From positions 49,962,796 to 50,026,795 of the forward strand of contig OX485807.1 of assembly GCA_950295325.1 (NCBI GenBank): a stretch of 64,000 nt of DNA, in the 5' to 3' direction. Positions 23,481 to 35,600 of the stretch are shown piece after piece (position 1 is the stretch's first letter; every line of letters begins with the position of its first letter). Under the pieces are notes generated by a model that did not search any database, had not been told where the DNA came from, and saw nothing but the letters and a program-made list of their open reading frames with translations. The translations under genes and the position numbers were made by a program. The stretch is from Polytrichum commune (lineage: Eukaryota > Streptophyta > Polytrichopsida > Polytrichales > Polytrichaceae).

Positions 23481-23500
23481 AAGTCGTCCCGGGACGACTT
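23481..23500. repeat. Perfect 20-bp palindrome, right subterminal region
   Basis: Self-complementary sequence built from two head-to-head AGTCGTCCC blocks. The same GTCGTCCC core occurs in the terminal inverted repeat at the right end, and CTCGTCCC at the left. A dimeric binding site for the Myb-like protein or transposase is plausible. Confidence 0.75.
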
Positions 23501-23566
23501 CAACGTCCAATCACATCGCTTAAACGGCCGTGGGACGACTTCATGGTCCATAGTGTAAACCGCCCC

Positions 23567-23730
23567 TTAGACTCATTGATATAAAACATCGATCGGTTTA
23601 CTTTGGGTGGTGCATTATATCAAGGTACAAGAAAAAAAACAAGCAACCTTCTTCTTTTTTGCCTTAAGAAATACATCTTTGAAAAACGCTCGCAACCACT
23701 TGTTGGCTTCTTGGGCAATTAAGGGTGAAA
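23567..23730. repeat. R2 dispersed repeat copy A, right part
   Basis: Continues the alignment with 57592-57760 directly after the TTA duplication: shared text includes AAGAAAAAAAACAAG-like sequence, a block ATACATCTTTGAAAAACGCT and GGCTTCTTGGGC. Confidence 0.75.
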
Positions 23731-24059
23731 TGGTCACAATAATTTGGAGGATTTCCGCCTGCAAATTATAGTAGGCACGTGTGATAATTTACATCATCGT
23801 CAGCTTTCAAAGCACGCAATGTAGGTGTCACATTTGTTGTAGTTCATTCTAATATATGATACACACACATGTGTTAAAATCTAGTGAGTAACATATGATA
23901 TGCTAAAAATAGACATTTACCTTAGCTTGAGTCTCCCACTGTTCCGACAAGCCACCCAACATTGATACCAACCTGGTGGTATTCAATGCATACTCCTCGT
24001 CGTTAGTAGTTTAGGTTCCCAAGAGATTATGAGGTTGCAAGGAAGCGCATGCTCCAAGA

Positions 24060-24690
24060 ATGAACTTGGGTGAGGTTTTGTGACACCTACCATGGGGGAA
24101 AGTGAAAATGGGGAGAAGTATCCCATTTTATGTAGTCTAATCGGTTTTTAAAGCGGGTTCATAGACCTTGATTTAGTCCAATGGAATCCAGTTGGGGTGG
24201 ATCTCCAACAAACTCAAGAAAAACATGTTTTCACCACACGTCACAGGGTATGTGTCATGAGGATAAATGTTCATAACTCCAACTGAGAGGGAGGGCGAAC
24301 TAGGGGCAAGGGAGAGTGTAGAATGAGGGAAATAAATTTGTATAGCCGAGGATATTTCTAATTTTGGCTCAATAGGTTCCGAAATCGAGATCATAGACCT
24401 TGATATAGTTCAATGGAATCCAGTTGAGATGAATAAGAAAAAACTTGCGCGTGGCATTTTTTTACTTCACGCCTCATGGTATGTGTCATGAGGGTGAATG
24501 TTCTTAACACCTGCTGAAGGGGATAGTGAAATTATTGATCACTATTGAAGAGCATGGTGGTTGCTATTTAGGCCAAATTGACCTTCAAATTGGGGTCAAA
24601 GACCTCGAAGTAGTACTAAAACTATGATGAGTCAACAAGAAACCTATAGGGGTGGGTTTTTATTAGTACCCCATGGGTAGGTGTTAAGAT
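24060..24690. repeat. Degenerate tandem repeat, about three units of 207-232 bp
   Basis: CATAGACCTTGAT-TAGT-CAATGGAATCCAGTTG recurs at 24160 and 24392, with a diverged third start at 24597 (TCAAAGACCTCGAAGTAGTA). Each unit has a downstream ATGTGTCATGAGG-type block in the first two. Non-coding. Confidence 0.65.
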
Positions 24691-26159
24691 TCCAGACCAA
24701 TGTCATGAACCAAAATCCAAGAATTCAATTGGAGGAAAGTGTTCACCCGTGACGCAAAATATAGAAGTTGATACATTTACCACAATTACCTCCTAAGGAC
24801 ATACCTATGTATTTGTCCGTATCTTTCGTATAACAACCTCAAATTGCACTTGTCTTTGCTAGAGGTGGTACTATGTTTGATTGTCTAAGTTTTCTTAGTT
24901 CAATACAACTCCAAAAAAAGTTTTCTTCGCAGTAGAATCAAGCTCCGAAAATTTGTTCACAACACATTTTCTCTTCAAATCTCCTCACTTCTTGAAGATG
25001 CTTGCTGAAATTCGTTCATATCATTTGCACAAAATTTTCAAATCCCAAAGTCATTTTGGGACGTAGCACTTTATCTCAAGTACCAACTTTCTCTAGTTGG
25101 ACACGATTCCAAATAAGCGCATCTTCTATGCGGAATCAAGGTCCCAAACTCTATTAAGGACACAGACCAAACTCTTAATACATCCATAGTCTCGCAATGT
25201 CATCCTAACCCATATTCTTCGCGATGACTAAGGACGATGTGGAATATAATGCGGTATATATAGTAACTCCGTTTACTCCTCTACAGTGGATTACCAACCC
25301 TACAGAAGCTCGTGTGGAGTGAGAGTTTGCCGTATTTTGACAAAAAGCATAAGATAACGTAAAATAGTTCTGGCAAATTGTGCTTGTGATTTTCAAAACA
25401 ATCCGTTATTTATTTTTAGAATTATTTTGTGCCGGACCGGCTATCGACCTTATATACGGGATCGAGGTTACAGTTGCCCCGGTCAACTGATGAGCTTGGC
25501 CCGCTTGCCGAGATGATTCCACAAAATCCAACATGAGCCCGCCAATCCAAAGGGGATGCGAATGAAGGGAGTGAGATAACAGTAGTGCCTCAAAACTCGA
25601 ACTTAAGCTTAAGTTAGCAACTGGGATCATGTGGTCTTTGCATTACCACTCAGGCCCGTGCTCCTATTTGTGGGCACTTCCGACTCCATCACACGATCGT
25701 GGCCGTTGGATCGTATCGGATCGGGAATTGACTCATCCGGTCAACAATGTAAATCACATACATTTTCTTTTGTTTCAAGTTTCAAGATTCGAGTAGGTGT
25801 TGCGAAACCTATAAGAAGTCAAAGTGGAGATTTCTTTTAAAAAATCACATGAATAGTTTCCCAATTGCAAACTTCACTAGTTAAGTTAGAAGGGTGTCTC
25901 TATCTTGAGCACATACTCCAACTTTTGTTGTCGTACATGTATTTTGTTTGGTGTCTATTTCTTGACTGAAATTGTTACAAATACAACTCAAATATAGATG
26001 TATGATTTGAAAAATGCCCATGTAGAGTTTATAAAGTATCATTCTCAAATAGACTTATGATCAATGAAGGTAGTAGATTCTAGATCTGTGTTCATAATAT
26101 TTGTAATCATGTAAGGTAAGTAGGCATGATTTGAATATTGATCTTGATCATGCACCAAT
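24691..26159. other. Intergenic, no gene recognised
   Basis: No frame is supported. The part 25670-25745 shares a diverged block with 15475-15540. Weak R1-like text occurs around 25880-26000 in reverse orientation. Confidence 0.45.
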
Positions 26160-26330
26160 ATTTTAGTGGTGTGTGGTTGGATTGGATTGGATTCAAGGAT
26201 GGACACTAAAAAGACAAGTGCTTCAAAGAGATTGGACTATCTGCTCAAAATATATTACTTACTCTTAATTCAACTATCAACATAGGGGGGGGGGGCTCTT
26301 TTATATGAGAAAGAGTCTAACCTTCACCTT
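26160..26330 (+). repeat. R1 dispersed repeat copy with expanded G tract
   Basis: Carries GTGTGTGGTTGGATTG, GGACACTAAAAAGACAAGTGC, AGAGATTGGACTA and TTCAACTATCAACATA in family order, then 11 consecutive G (26285-26295) exactly where other copies have 3-6 G. Confidence 0.6.
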
Positions 26331-26333
26331 AGG

Positions 26334-27822
26334 GTGTTGATTTTAGTAACATCTAGCTTGGTGGTGTCATGCACCCATAATCTCAACTACACATGCAAAT
26401 TCCAAATTGGTGTAGGTGAAAATTTGATGTCAAGGGGTCTAGCTTGATGTTAAGGGGGTGAACATTATCATAATCAACATGTACTTATTATGCAAGATTT
26501 GGGGGTGATGTTTCAGCAACATCTATCTCGGTGGCGTCATGCACCCCGTCATCTCAAACTACCCGGTGGTAGAGTCTTCATACCACAAATGAACCACTGT
26601 GAGTGTAAGAAGGGGTATTTTTTCAAGCATTATCATACATAGTATACGTAAGGGAGAGGTATTGTTATCCTCTAGTGTGTACATTTAGAAAGGCAATTAA
26701 GAGATTGAAGTCAATGTAAATGTGCAAAAGGGGGGCCCTAAGGTTTAGAGGAAAAACCGACAGTACATGTGTTATTTTCGTGTAATTCACGTTTTCATCC
26801 ATTATTGCCATATGGTCAAAGTCCTCAATGACTACCATGTATTTTCTTGTTAGGGTTTGCATTTGGATTATAGGTTTCTACAAACTAGAGGCTCTTGGAG
26901 CGCTCATGAACTTCCTTGAGTTATGCTCTCCAGTTTGTGGCCAGGTTATTGTGCTCTTGTCTTTGTTTGTTTGATACAATCGTCGAGTCACATGCTTTGG
27001 ATCAAAATGGCTTGTTCATTGGAAAGTGAAGAAAAAGTTTATGTGTAATAAAGCCTATTTATTACATGAAATATATATTTTGTATATGTAGTGGAGGTTT
27101 TTATCACATTAACTTGAAAACATGAGTCTATTTCCTAGCATGCCGTTAGTACGTATACACTTGTTTTCCTCTATAAACTTCTCGTATATAGAGGGTTTAA
27201 TTTCATAGCGATTCACAAGTCAGAGTCCACCCCCTGGGCTCAACTACACGTTCAAATTCCAAATTAGTGTAGGCAAGAAAATTGATGTTAAGGGGTCTAG
27301 CTTGATGTTAAGCTTGGGGTGGAACATTCTCATAATCAATATCTATTTAATGTGCAAGATTTTGGGGGTGTTGGTTTTAGCAACATCTATCTTGGTGGTG
27401 TCATGCACCCCATCATTTCAACTACACATTCAAATTTCCAAATAAGTGTGGGTGAGGAAATTGGTGTTAAGGGGTCTAGCTTGATGTTAAGCCTGGTGGA
27501 ACATTCTCATAATCAATATCTATTTAATGTGCAAGATTTTGGGGGTGTTGGTTTTAGCAACATCTATCTTGGTGGTGTCATGCACCCCATCATTTTGACT
27601 GCACGTTCAAATTTCCAAATTAGTGTGGGTGAGGAAATTGGTGTTAAGGGGTCTAGCTTGATGTTAAGCCTAGGGTGGAACATCCTCATAATCAACATCT
27701 ATTTGATGTGCAAGATTTTGAGGGTGGTTGGTTTTAGCAACATCTATCTTGGTGGTGTCATGCACCCCATCATTTTGACTACACGTTCAAATTTCCAAAT
27801 TAGTGTGGGTAGGGGAATTGGT
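26334..27822 (+). repeat. Tandem array of about 177-179-bp units, split by an insertion
   Basis: The anchor GGGGTCTAGCTTGATGTTAAG begins at 26434, 27292, 27471 and 27648. Spacing is 179 and 177 bp in the right part. The gap between the first two equals about one unit once the 26563-27238 insertion and its duplicated flank are removed. Other conserved text: TTTTAGCAACATCTATCTTG and GGTGTCATGCACCCCATCAT. A 204-codon frame crosses the right part only because unit lengths are close to multiples of three. Confidence 0.85.
26563..27238. mobile_element. Non-autonomous TIR transposon, copy 1 (676 bp)
   Basis: Inserted in the tandem array. The right end reads AGAGTCCACCCCCTGGG, the reverse complement of the left end of copy 2 (CCCAGGGGGTGGACTC at 45942); its own left end is a decayed version, CCGGTGGTAGAGTC. 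Flanks CTCAAACTAC (26553-26562) and CTCAACTAC (27239-27247) look like an 8-9-bp target duplication with one extra base, which fits hAT or Mutator-type elements. No transposase frame. Confidence 0.75.
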
Positions 27823-30565
27823 GTGCGAGCCGTACATGTCAATTTAGAGTGGCGCTCCCATGATTCTTTGTGTAAGGAGTGTCACGAACTCACATGTCCC
27901 TTGCTCAACACTTATATAGTTGCCACCAGGTGATTACACGACAACCAATGTGGATCCATTGGCGCAAGTGTGGTCCACACCAAATCAAAGTTTGAGTGGA
28001 CCTTTAATGAAGATAATGGGAGTATCTTAGAACAAGGCTACTACTATGATCAAGCCCGTCATGAGATGTTTATGTGCTTCTTCCAAGGTAAATGTGCTAG
28101 GTGTCATCATCGTATTGGTCATGGCCATTGAAGAGTTTGTGTGGCATCACAATATACCTCTAATTACTTCAATAACGGACTGGCAACATACCGTACACAA
28201 TAGCCACATAAGGCAAGGAAAAAACCCAAACATCATAGGTCATGATTTTTTTTTACTCGAACCCGATTGCGGGCGGGCGATGACATTCTACACACAAGAC
28301 CAATGGCTATGAAGGGACCCACCTCCTTCCCAAAGGCCAACTTAGCCAACAAAAATCCAATCTTATGAATAATTGCAGTGCTCAAGTCTCATGCTTAGTC
28401 GACCATGATAACGGTCTAGTGACAATCATAGTACCCCCCAACAAGCACACAAATTATCATATATCATACTTTTGTGTTGGTCTAGTGGTAACCATGTAAC
28501 TTGTTCACCAAGTCCACTTGAGGGTTAGACCGACCTCCGGATTTTAGGAGAGCAATGAACTTTTGAAAATTCGGTGCCATGTAAGCTCCACGTCGTTTCG
28601 CACCCTCTTGGCTACTTGCGTATTTTAATTTAGTGTGTGGTGAAGTTGCATGGGTCACAATTTTCCTCGCATGTTACGCGTTTTGGAATTTGATGGGCGG
28701 CCACTTTGCGAAGACGGCCTAAGCCACAAGAAAAGGGCACAATTTTCGATCGTGTTTCACATCAAGGGCGCTTGAAGTTCAAACTCAAAGGATCCAAATT
28801 ACTTTGTGTGGGGAATACCTAAGAGTAACAAGTGGAACATGTGGTACCACGAGACGCAACCCTCAGAATCAATCTAGGTTTTGAAAAACTTTACAAACCA
28901 AAGAAACAATGTTTCTCCAATCTTCAAAGATCTTAATTTCTCCCGTTCTAGTTGTTTTAATAAAAGGAATGTTATTATTACTATTATTTTGGACTTTATC
29001 ATTTCGACACCAACTACATATAGTTTTACTATTTCCACTAGTATGTTTAGAGTTGACTTTTGATTGTTTAAAGATGTAAAACCGAAAATGATCGAAAAAT
29101 TGGCTTTGTGTTCTGTAAAATCCTTTCTTAGATATAGATATACATATGTTAAGTTGGTTTTACTCAAACGAATGTGGACATTGTCCTCGTTTGCCTGGGA
29201 ATAACTCCCCGCCTACGGATAGGCATTTTTGACAAGGTCAAACGGGTGGGCTCCCACGCGTGAGGGAATCCTCCTCGCAAAGTTGTGCGCCGGCCAAGTT
29301 TTTGAGCTAATAGTTGCGAGAGTAGTATTCGATCGGAACCCACAAACTTACATGTAGCAAAGGATAGGATTTCGTTGCAATATTCTCTGAGGTTGTGGAA
29401 TGAAAGTAAGTGTTGTGGGTGTGCCCACCAAACGACCACAAATGACAACCATGCAACTCATTTCCGCGAGCAAGGAGGGTATTTGTTCGTACACATGAAA
29501 GAGAGAGCGAACAACTCGACCGACCGGCCCTACCTAATGTGTGTTGATGATGGGGTGCCATTGAAAGGGAAGGAGAAGAAGAATAAATATTGAACTCGTC
29601 AACTCGGGGAAGTCATCTTGAAGTCTTGCCCTTTATTCCCCCCCCCCCCACCCCCCGGCCCATTTGAACCCGCTTGTTGGCCCGTTTAGATTCGGCCACG
29701 GCGATTCCCCGGGGTTTGTTTATTTAATCCGACCTTTATGGCCACTTATAAGTAGACTTTTTTGAAAGGCTCACTTTATAGCCCCATCTCCCTTTATATG
29801 AGGCTTACTCCTATTATTCTATCCATTTATGCCATCGGAATCCGAGCCTCCCCCTCCTCCTCATCACTCGGGAAAGTAATTAAATTACCACTAATCACGA
29901 AGCTCGAATTCGTGACTCACGTTACTAGCTATGAATTGCTTAACTTGGGGCTTTATGCTTCACCATGCAATCAAATCTAGTAACCACTACGTTATAGACT
30001 TCAATCGTAGTCCTTTTACGGTTTTTAAATTTTGAAAGCTCGTGGGGGAGTTGACTTGATGCTGTTAGTCGTATCCCCAAATAATCAATCATGGACACAT
30101 TTACACCGTTAATTAGGAGCTGACTTTCACCATAATTAAGTCACTCAATTAGCACCGTGTTGAAAAACTCGGTTGAATCATTGAAATTAATTAAGTGGAC
30201 GTGCTTAGTTACGTTAATGGCTCTTGGAATATTACTTCCTACTAACGATCCCAAAGTCAAATCTAGTTACAATACTCTCTGCTTCATTCATTAGGTCGGT
30301 CAGTTGCTTCTTAATTCTGAGCTTAAGCCTTAAACCCTTGAGGTACATCAATGATCGAACGAAACGCCTGAAATTTTATTTGAATCTTCGGAGTAGGGTT
30401 TTTAAAAAAAAAATTAATTCAATTCAATCACCAAGGACCCAATGATCCTACACACGAGACTTCCAAGTAACATTAAGATCAGCATGTTCTTAAGGCTGTA
30501 TTAACGCTCACTAATTATGTGACAGTCAAAAGAAAAGGTGAGAGTTCAAATTGCGTAGAAGCATT
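27823..30565. other. Intergenic, no gene recognised
   Basis: Open frames are short and unlike known proteins. Contains a C-rich stretch at 29638-29656 (12 C, A, then 6 C). No repeat shared with the rest of the window was noticed. Confidence 0.4.
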
Positions 30566-30720
30566 ACATCGTTTATGGTGTTTAGTGTCACTTACTATTT
30601 GGAGTTTTGCAACTTCTAATTTTTTTTCGGTGAAATGCAATTTTTTACCAAGTTAAGATGTGCTTATTCTGTAATGTCCATACGATTGATTTCACCTTTG
30701 TTGGTATAAAAATGAGATTT
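30566..30720. mobile_element. MITE-B copy, right end missing
   Basis: Left end TACATCGTTTATGGTGTTTA with GTGTCACTTACTATTTGGAG and the internal TTTTTTACCAAGTTAAGATG match the MITE-B copies at 49504 and 50463. The right end is absent and MITE-A text begins at once. Confidence 0.6.
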
Positions 30721-30725
30721 ATAAA

Positions 30726-31190
30726 CTAACTATTGTATTTGGTGTCACCAGTTCTAGTTGTCTTTGCTCAACACTAATTGTAAACAACCCTCCAGAGCAT
30801 GGAAGAAAAGGCTCCCATTCACATCGGTGTATAAACTAAACCCCAACGTTACTTTCTCTGTAAACAACCTATGTAGTGTCACCGACACTCAAGGTAAACC
30901 TATAGATATTTTCCATTCCTTGTAAAGTTTCTTGGGCATAATAGATTTATAATGTTGGCAGTTACTATCACTTACAAAGTGATTTTTCATCCAAATGTCA
31001 ATCATCCATGACAATAACTCATTGTGTAAATGTTAGGATGTAGAATACAACCAAACTTGGTAAGTATTTCATTATAGAATTGTATGCTCGGATGACAATT
31101 CTTGTAAAGTTATTCATACCATGTGTTGTTAGAAAAGTTACCATAGTGACGTAAAATACCACATGATGCTAAATACAATATTTAGTGTAG
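30726..31190. mobile_element. MITE-A copy 1
   Basis: Shares CAACACTAATTGT, TAGTGTCACCGACACT, TTCCTTGTAAA, CACTTACAAAGTGATTTTTC and CAATCATCCATGACAAT in order with copies at 46875 and 56185, and ends CAATATTTAGTGTAG. The left end is decayed (GTATTTGGTGTCACC). Confidence 0.75.
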
Positions 31191-32649
31191 TGAATAGTTA
31201 TAATGATCTAGGGGAGTTCACCACGGACTTAGGCAAAAACGACGAGTGAGAAAAAGATAGGGTGGAATTTGTTTGTAAGACATGAATTTTATATTATGTT
31301 AGATCTACATTAGGCTCTATTAAATGTTCATACATTATTTATAATATAACATATGGTACTATGAATTGTGCTAATTTACTACTATTTGTTTATGTAAAAA
31401 GTCTAACAAAAACTGGAACAAATCAATTTTTTGGAGGTTGAATTTGTTTAGAGGGTGAGTTTAAAAGTTAAGTTAAAATAGTAGCCCAGGGTTCATTGGA
31501 AAACATGAATGGAATTTTAATCATTGTGGATCATATTCGGTTCACCCCTGGTTCACTATGGATGAACTTTGATTTGTTGTGGATGAACTTTGGCCCAATG
31601 TGGACGAGCTTTGGTTCGTTGTAAATGAAGCCATAACAAAATGGTTTTTTAAAGGGTTAGAAGCACATTGATCTAGATTTCTCTTTCCATTGTCATTTTG
31701 CACAACACCCTCAGCTGCACAATCATGCCATCCTCAAATTGTTCAAACGTTTTGCCATTTTGTTGTGTTTCCTTACGTGACATACATACACACAAAACGA
31801 AGGAACACCACTCCAACACCACAAGGCAAAATTGAATCCCTACTTTTTATCAATAAAATAAGGTGTAATTTATTGCACAAATTTGTATTTTATAATTACC
31901 TATAGGGTGGAGGAATAGGGTGATAAGCACGATTTTTAATAATTATGGAATCCAAAAAAATTCAAAGACCAAAATAAATTGCCCCTAAACAATTACATGA
32001 TTCTCCTGCATGTATGTTGATTTCCTATAGAAGTGGCTTACGAACGGACACTTTATTCAAGCCGGCCCCTTGCTAAAAAGGGACTGGAGTTTCTATCTAT
32101 CTATCTATCTATCTATCTGGCTTCCGTGGGATAACGATGCATGATTCCAAATAGTAAGTGACACATAAATGGTGTAGAGTAATAGGTATTTGGTATTTGT
32201 AAGACATACCACCTAGTCTATACTAAAATATAACTTACAACAATTTTGGAAGTGTTGTGGACTATGTTGGAGTTCAATTCGAGAATATGTCTATGACAAA
32301 TTTTATACAAGCAAGAATATGCTTTTCAATACAAAACCAACATCGAATATTCCAAGCTTGGTTTGCGTATCCATCTTTTATATTCTTCATATTGTTTAGC
32401 ACCTTGTATAAAACACAAATTACCTACTTTAGTGGGGAAGTCAGAGCAACCCACAACAATCGAGAATGTCTAGATTGTCGTGGGCCACACTATTTTGCAA
32501 ATAACGTTAATTAGTGTGGAAATTAAGAACAATAAAATGATATTGTTAAAAATAAGTAGTAAAAGGAACATCAACGTTTTTACACTAACGTGCGATGTAC
32601 ATTCAACACTTTGAACGACATCCGTAGGGACATAGGGTTGGGGTGGCCT
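31191..32649. other. Intergenic with a MITE-B remnant and a TCTA microsatellite
   Basis: A TCTA/ATCT microsatellite lies at about 32092-32118. A right end of MITE-B is at 32133-32177 (CCAAATAGTAAGTGACAC then GGTGTAG). A tandem phrase about ATGAACTTTGGTT recurs around 31560-31620. No gene supported. Confidence 0.5.
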
Positions 32650-35600
32650 AGTTCCTAATTTCATAGGTGGATTGTTGGTGAATGTTTGTAGGTGTCCATT
32701 TTAGTCGAGTAGTATTGGGGCTTGTTCCTTTCCTAGTTTTTGTTTGTTTGGGATAATACGGGCTAGGTATCTAGTAGCTATTTGTCATAATGTTCCCATT
32801 AGTTTACGGATTTTTAGTGGTAGGAATGTGAAAATCTTATAGTTGTTTGGTCGTTGTGCTATGTATAGTTCTTTTTATTCATGCGGCGATGATGATGGGT
32901 GGGAGTATTGTCCATCCTAGTTGGGTTAGTAATGGTTGTAGGGTGGCATATTTTGTGAGTTTTCTGACAGTGTCTTCGGTAGGAAACTGGTCATTACAAT
33001 AGGTAGACTCATATGTTTCCACTTTAAGGTTTGGGTTCGGGAGAAGGATTTACCCATTTGGGGGGGGGGGGGGGGGCTCCTAATATGCATATATATGGTC
33101 TAAGGCCGGTAGAGCAAATGCATCTTGGTAGGTGGCATGTGCATGGGAGTAGCCAGGATGGTATGGTGTTGTACAAGGTACAGTCATTGTGTTTGCCGGC
33201 ATTTATTTATGTGAAACATCTTGTTGTAGGGTGGGTTAATATTATGTTTGCTAATGTGTGTGTTGCTTTGTTGTGCCGGTTGGTCCTTAAGTTATTTATG
33301 TGTTTATTTGTACAACATGATAATAGATGGAGGCAAGTGTGGAGTTGTTGCAATGTGCATAGGTTGCATGTGTATCTTTTGGATCGCGATTTGAGGACTT
33401 GCTTTATTTGTGTATGTAATCTATGGGGCATCCCATAAGAGACTGGACCATTTATGGTGGATGTTGGTGTTGGAGAGCCATTTTGTTTGCATATGGGAGT
33501 GTATTTTTGACAAGGGAGGTGAGGGCGCTTACGTGTTCTTTCTTAATGGATCGCTTTAGATTACAAATGGATCCATCATGTTGTGTGGAGGTCGGGGGGA
33601 TTGAGGGCCAGTAGGGTGTTTGGTGGCCGATGAGGTGGAATGGAGTGTCTATTATAAGTTGTGCTTCAACTCCTATTTTGTTTGCTTCCTCCTTACCGAG
33701 GATATTTAGTGAGTTCTAGGGCGTATAGTTCATCTCGTAGTATATTAAGGTAGCCTAGTAATTTGGCTAATATATGGATTTGTAGTGGGGCATTAGATAC
33801 TCTTGATCTGGCAATGTTTTTGTTACCCTCACAGTCAAGGAGTGTGAATGGTCCGTTTGTATAGTAAGATAGGTTGGGTGGGAATCTTAGCGGAATGATA
33901 CTTGTTAATACTTGTTATGGATGATGATGTTTGGGGGGGGGGGGGTAGGATGGCTTGTGGTGGGGGCAAAGTGGGGAAGGTGTTGCAAGTGGAAAGGAGA
34001 GAGGTTGGGAGTGTTTGTAGGAAAGTGTTTATTTGTGGTAGGTTGTTTTGTGGGAGATTATTAGTATAGATGTAAGTAATGGTTCTTTGTTGTTATAGTG
34101 TGGTGGGAGGTCAAGGTTATGGCATATTGTATAGTGAAGGGTGGGATGGTTAATATTAGGGTGGCTTTGTTTTGTTGGGTTGGGTCAAATTTGTTGTTTG
34201 ACCAATCGTCATGGTTGATGGTGATAATTGTATTGGAGTCATTGTGTGTATGTGTGGCTACACCCATTTTATAACTCTTGGGAAGGTGTCGATGTTAGTT
34301 ATGTTAGTTAGTCGAGGGAGGTAGGTGGGTGAGGGTACCAGAGGTGGTGGGGGCGCGAGGTGGAGGTAGGTGTGAGAAGTGGGTTATAATAATGGATGGG
34401 AGGCAATATGGCGGTATCTTGTAGTAGTGGGTTTTGACGATTCTGGATTTTATATGGTATTTAGCTTCGAATTCTTTGAGACTAAGTATGCATGTGTTGG
34501 TATGGTCTTGGATTTGAGGTAATGTTGTTATGTTAAATGTGTCGAGTTTATTGTGAAACTTGTCTGTGTTGGATTTTTGATGGGGGTGAGAGAGGGCTGG
34601 AAGGGTTTTTTATACGAGTTGGCACCATGTAACAAGTTGTTCAGGGGGAGGGTGATATTGATTGAGCCTAAGTGTATGTTAAAATGATTTTTCAATATAT
34701 GAAGGGTTTTGGTAGTGGGCAATCTGGAGCATGCTTGGTATTTTAGTAGAGAGAGATGTTTGGCTCCGCCATATTTGGTGACTAGAATTTTTACTAGGCC
34801 TCGGTAGATATATCCGAGAGGACCAGGGTCATTAGGGGTTTGTGCAAGTTTTCCACTAAGTGTAGTGCCATATCTAGAGAGGAAGGAAAAGGCACTGATT
34901 CCGAAGGTGTCGCGGGGTAGTTGAGTGAGAATGTTGGAACTCGGGGGAGTCTTTGGGGATATTACATATTGATTTTGTGATGTTAATGATAACTTGATTG
35001 AATTTCTTGATATGTAGGAATCTAGGACGGAGAAGGGGGCAACTTAGAATGTGTATTCAATATTTGGGTGGATGAGTGTATTGAGGATTTTATTTTTTGT
35101 TGTAGGAAGGTAGTTGATAGGAGTAGAGCATTACTTTCTTCTTTAAATTTTCTATTGAAGTTTCTTTTTGGGATTAGGCGTATTCCTAGGTATGTGTATG
35201 GTTTGCTTTGTGAGAGTATAGAAGTTGTTGGTTTTTATAGTTGATGTTTTGTGCCTTTAAGTATGTAGTGAATGCAATGGGTTGTAGTATGGATTTGTTG
35301 GGGCAACCCGTAACTACTCGTATCCCCAAATCATGTGTGCCCAATCTGATCACTGTCTAAGTTTGTCAAGTTGTGCTTGTATATGTTGTATGATGTATGT
35401 GAGGATGACAAGGTAATTGGCATAGGCTGTGGCAACGATAATGTTTGATGTGGTGTTGAAATGATAACGTAGTTGGTCCTTTTTGCGCCGACGAAGGAGG
35501 CGTTCGAGGAAGATGATAAAGAGGTATGGACATAGGGTATCCCCTTGTGTGATAGCACGGCTAATTTGGATTGGCAAAGTTGTGGTAAAGCGGGCTCCTG

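Larger units (their letters stand above)
20015..23566 (+). mobile_element. PIF/Harbinger DNA transposon, both genes open
   Basis: A 3552-bp element with terminal inverted repeats of about 39 bp (three mismatches) starting GGGGCGGTTTACAC, flanked by the 3-bp target duplication TTA (20012-20014 and 23567-23569) that PIF/Harbinger elements make. It contains the family's two genes: a DDE transposase on + and a Myb/SANT-like protein on -. A related copy of the host repeat at 57190-57760 has a single TTA at 57589-57591 and no insertion, which confirms both boundaries. Subterminal regions carry extra inverted repeats (see separate entries). It appears fairly young and could be autonomous; activity is not shown. 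Confidence 0.93.

Noticed and set aside
27319-27933. 204-codon + strand frame with internal repeats
   Set aside because: It follows the tandem array units; frame shifts between units change the reading, and no domain is recognisable.
28046-28312. 88-codon + strand frame
   Set aside because: No family resemblance and no supporting splice structure.
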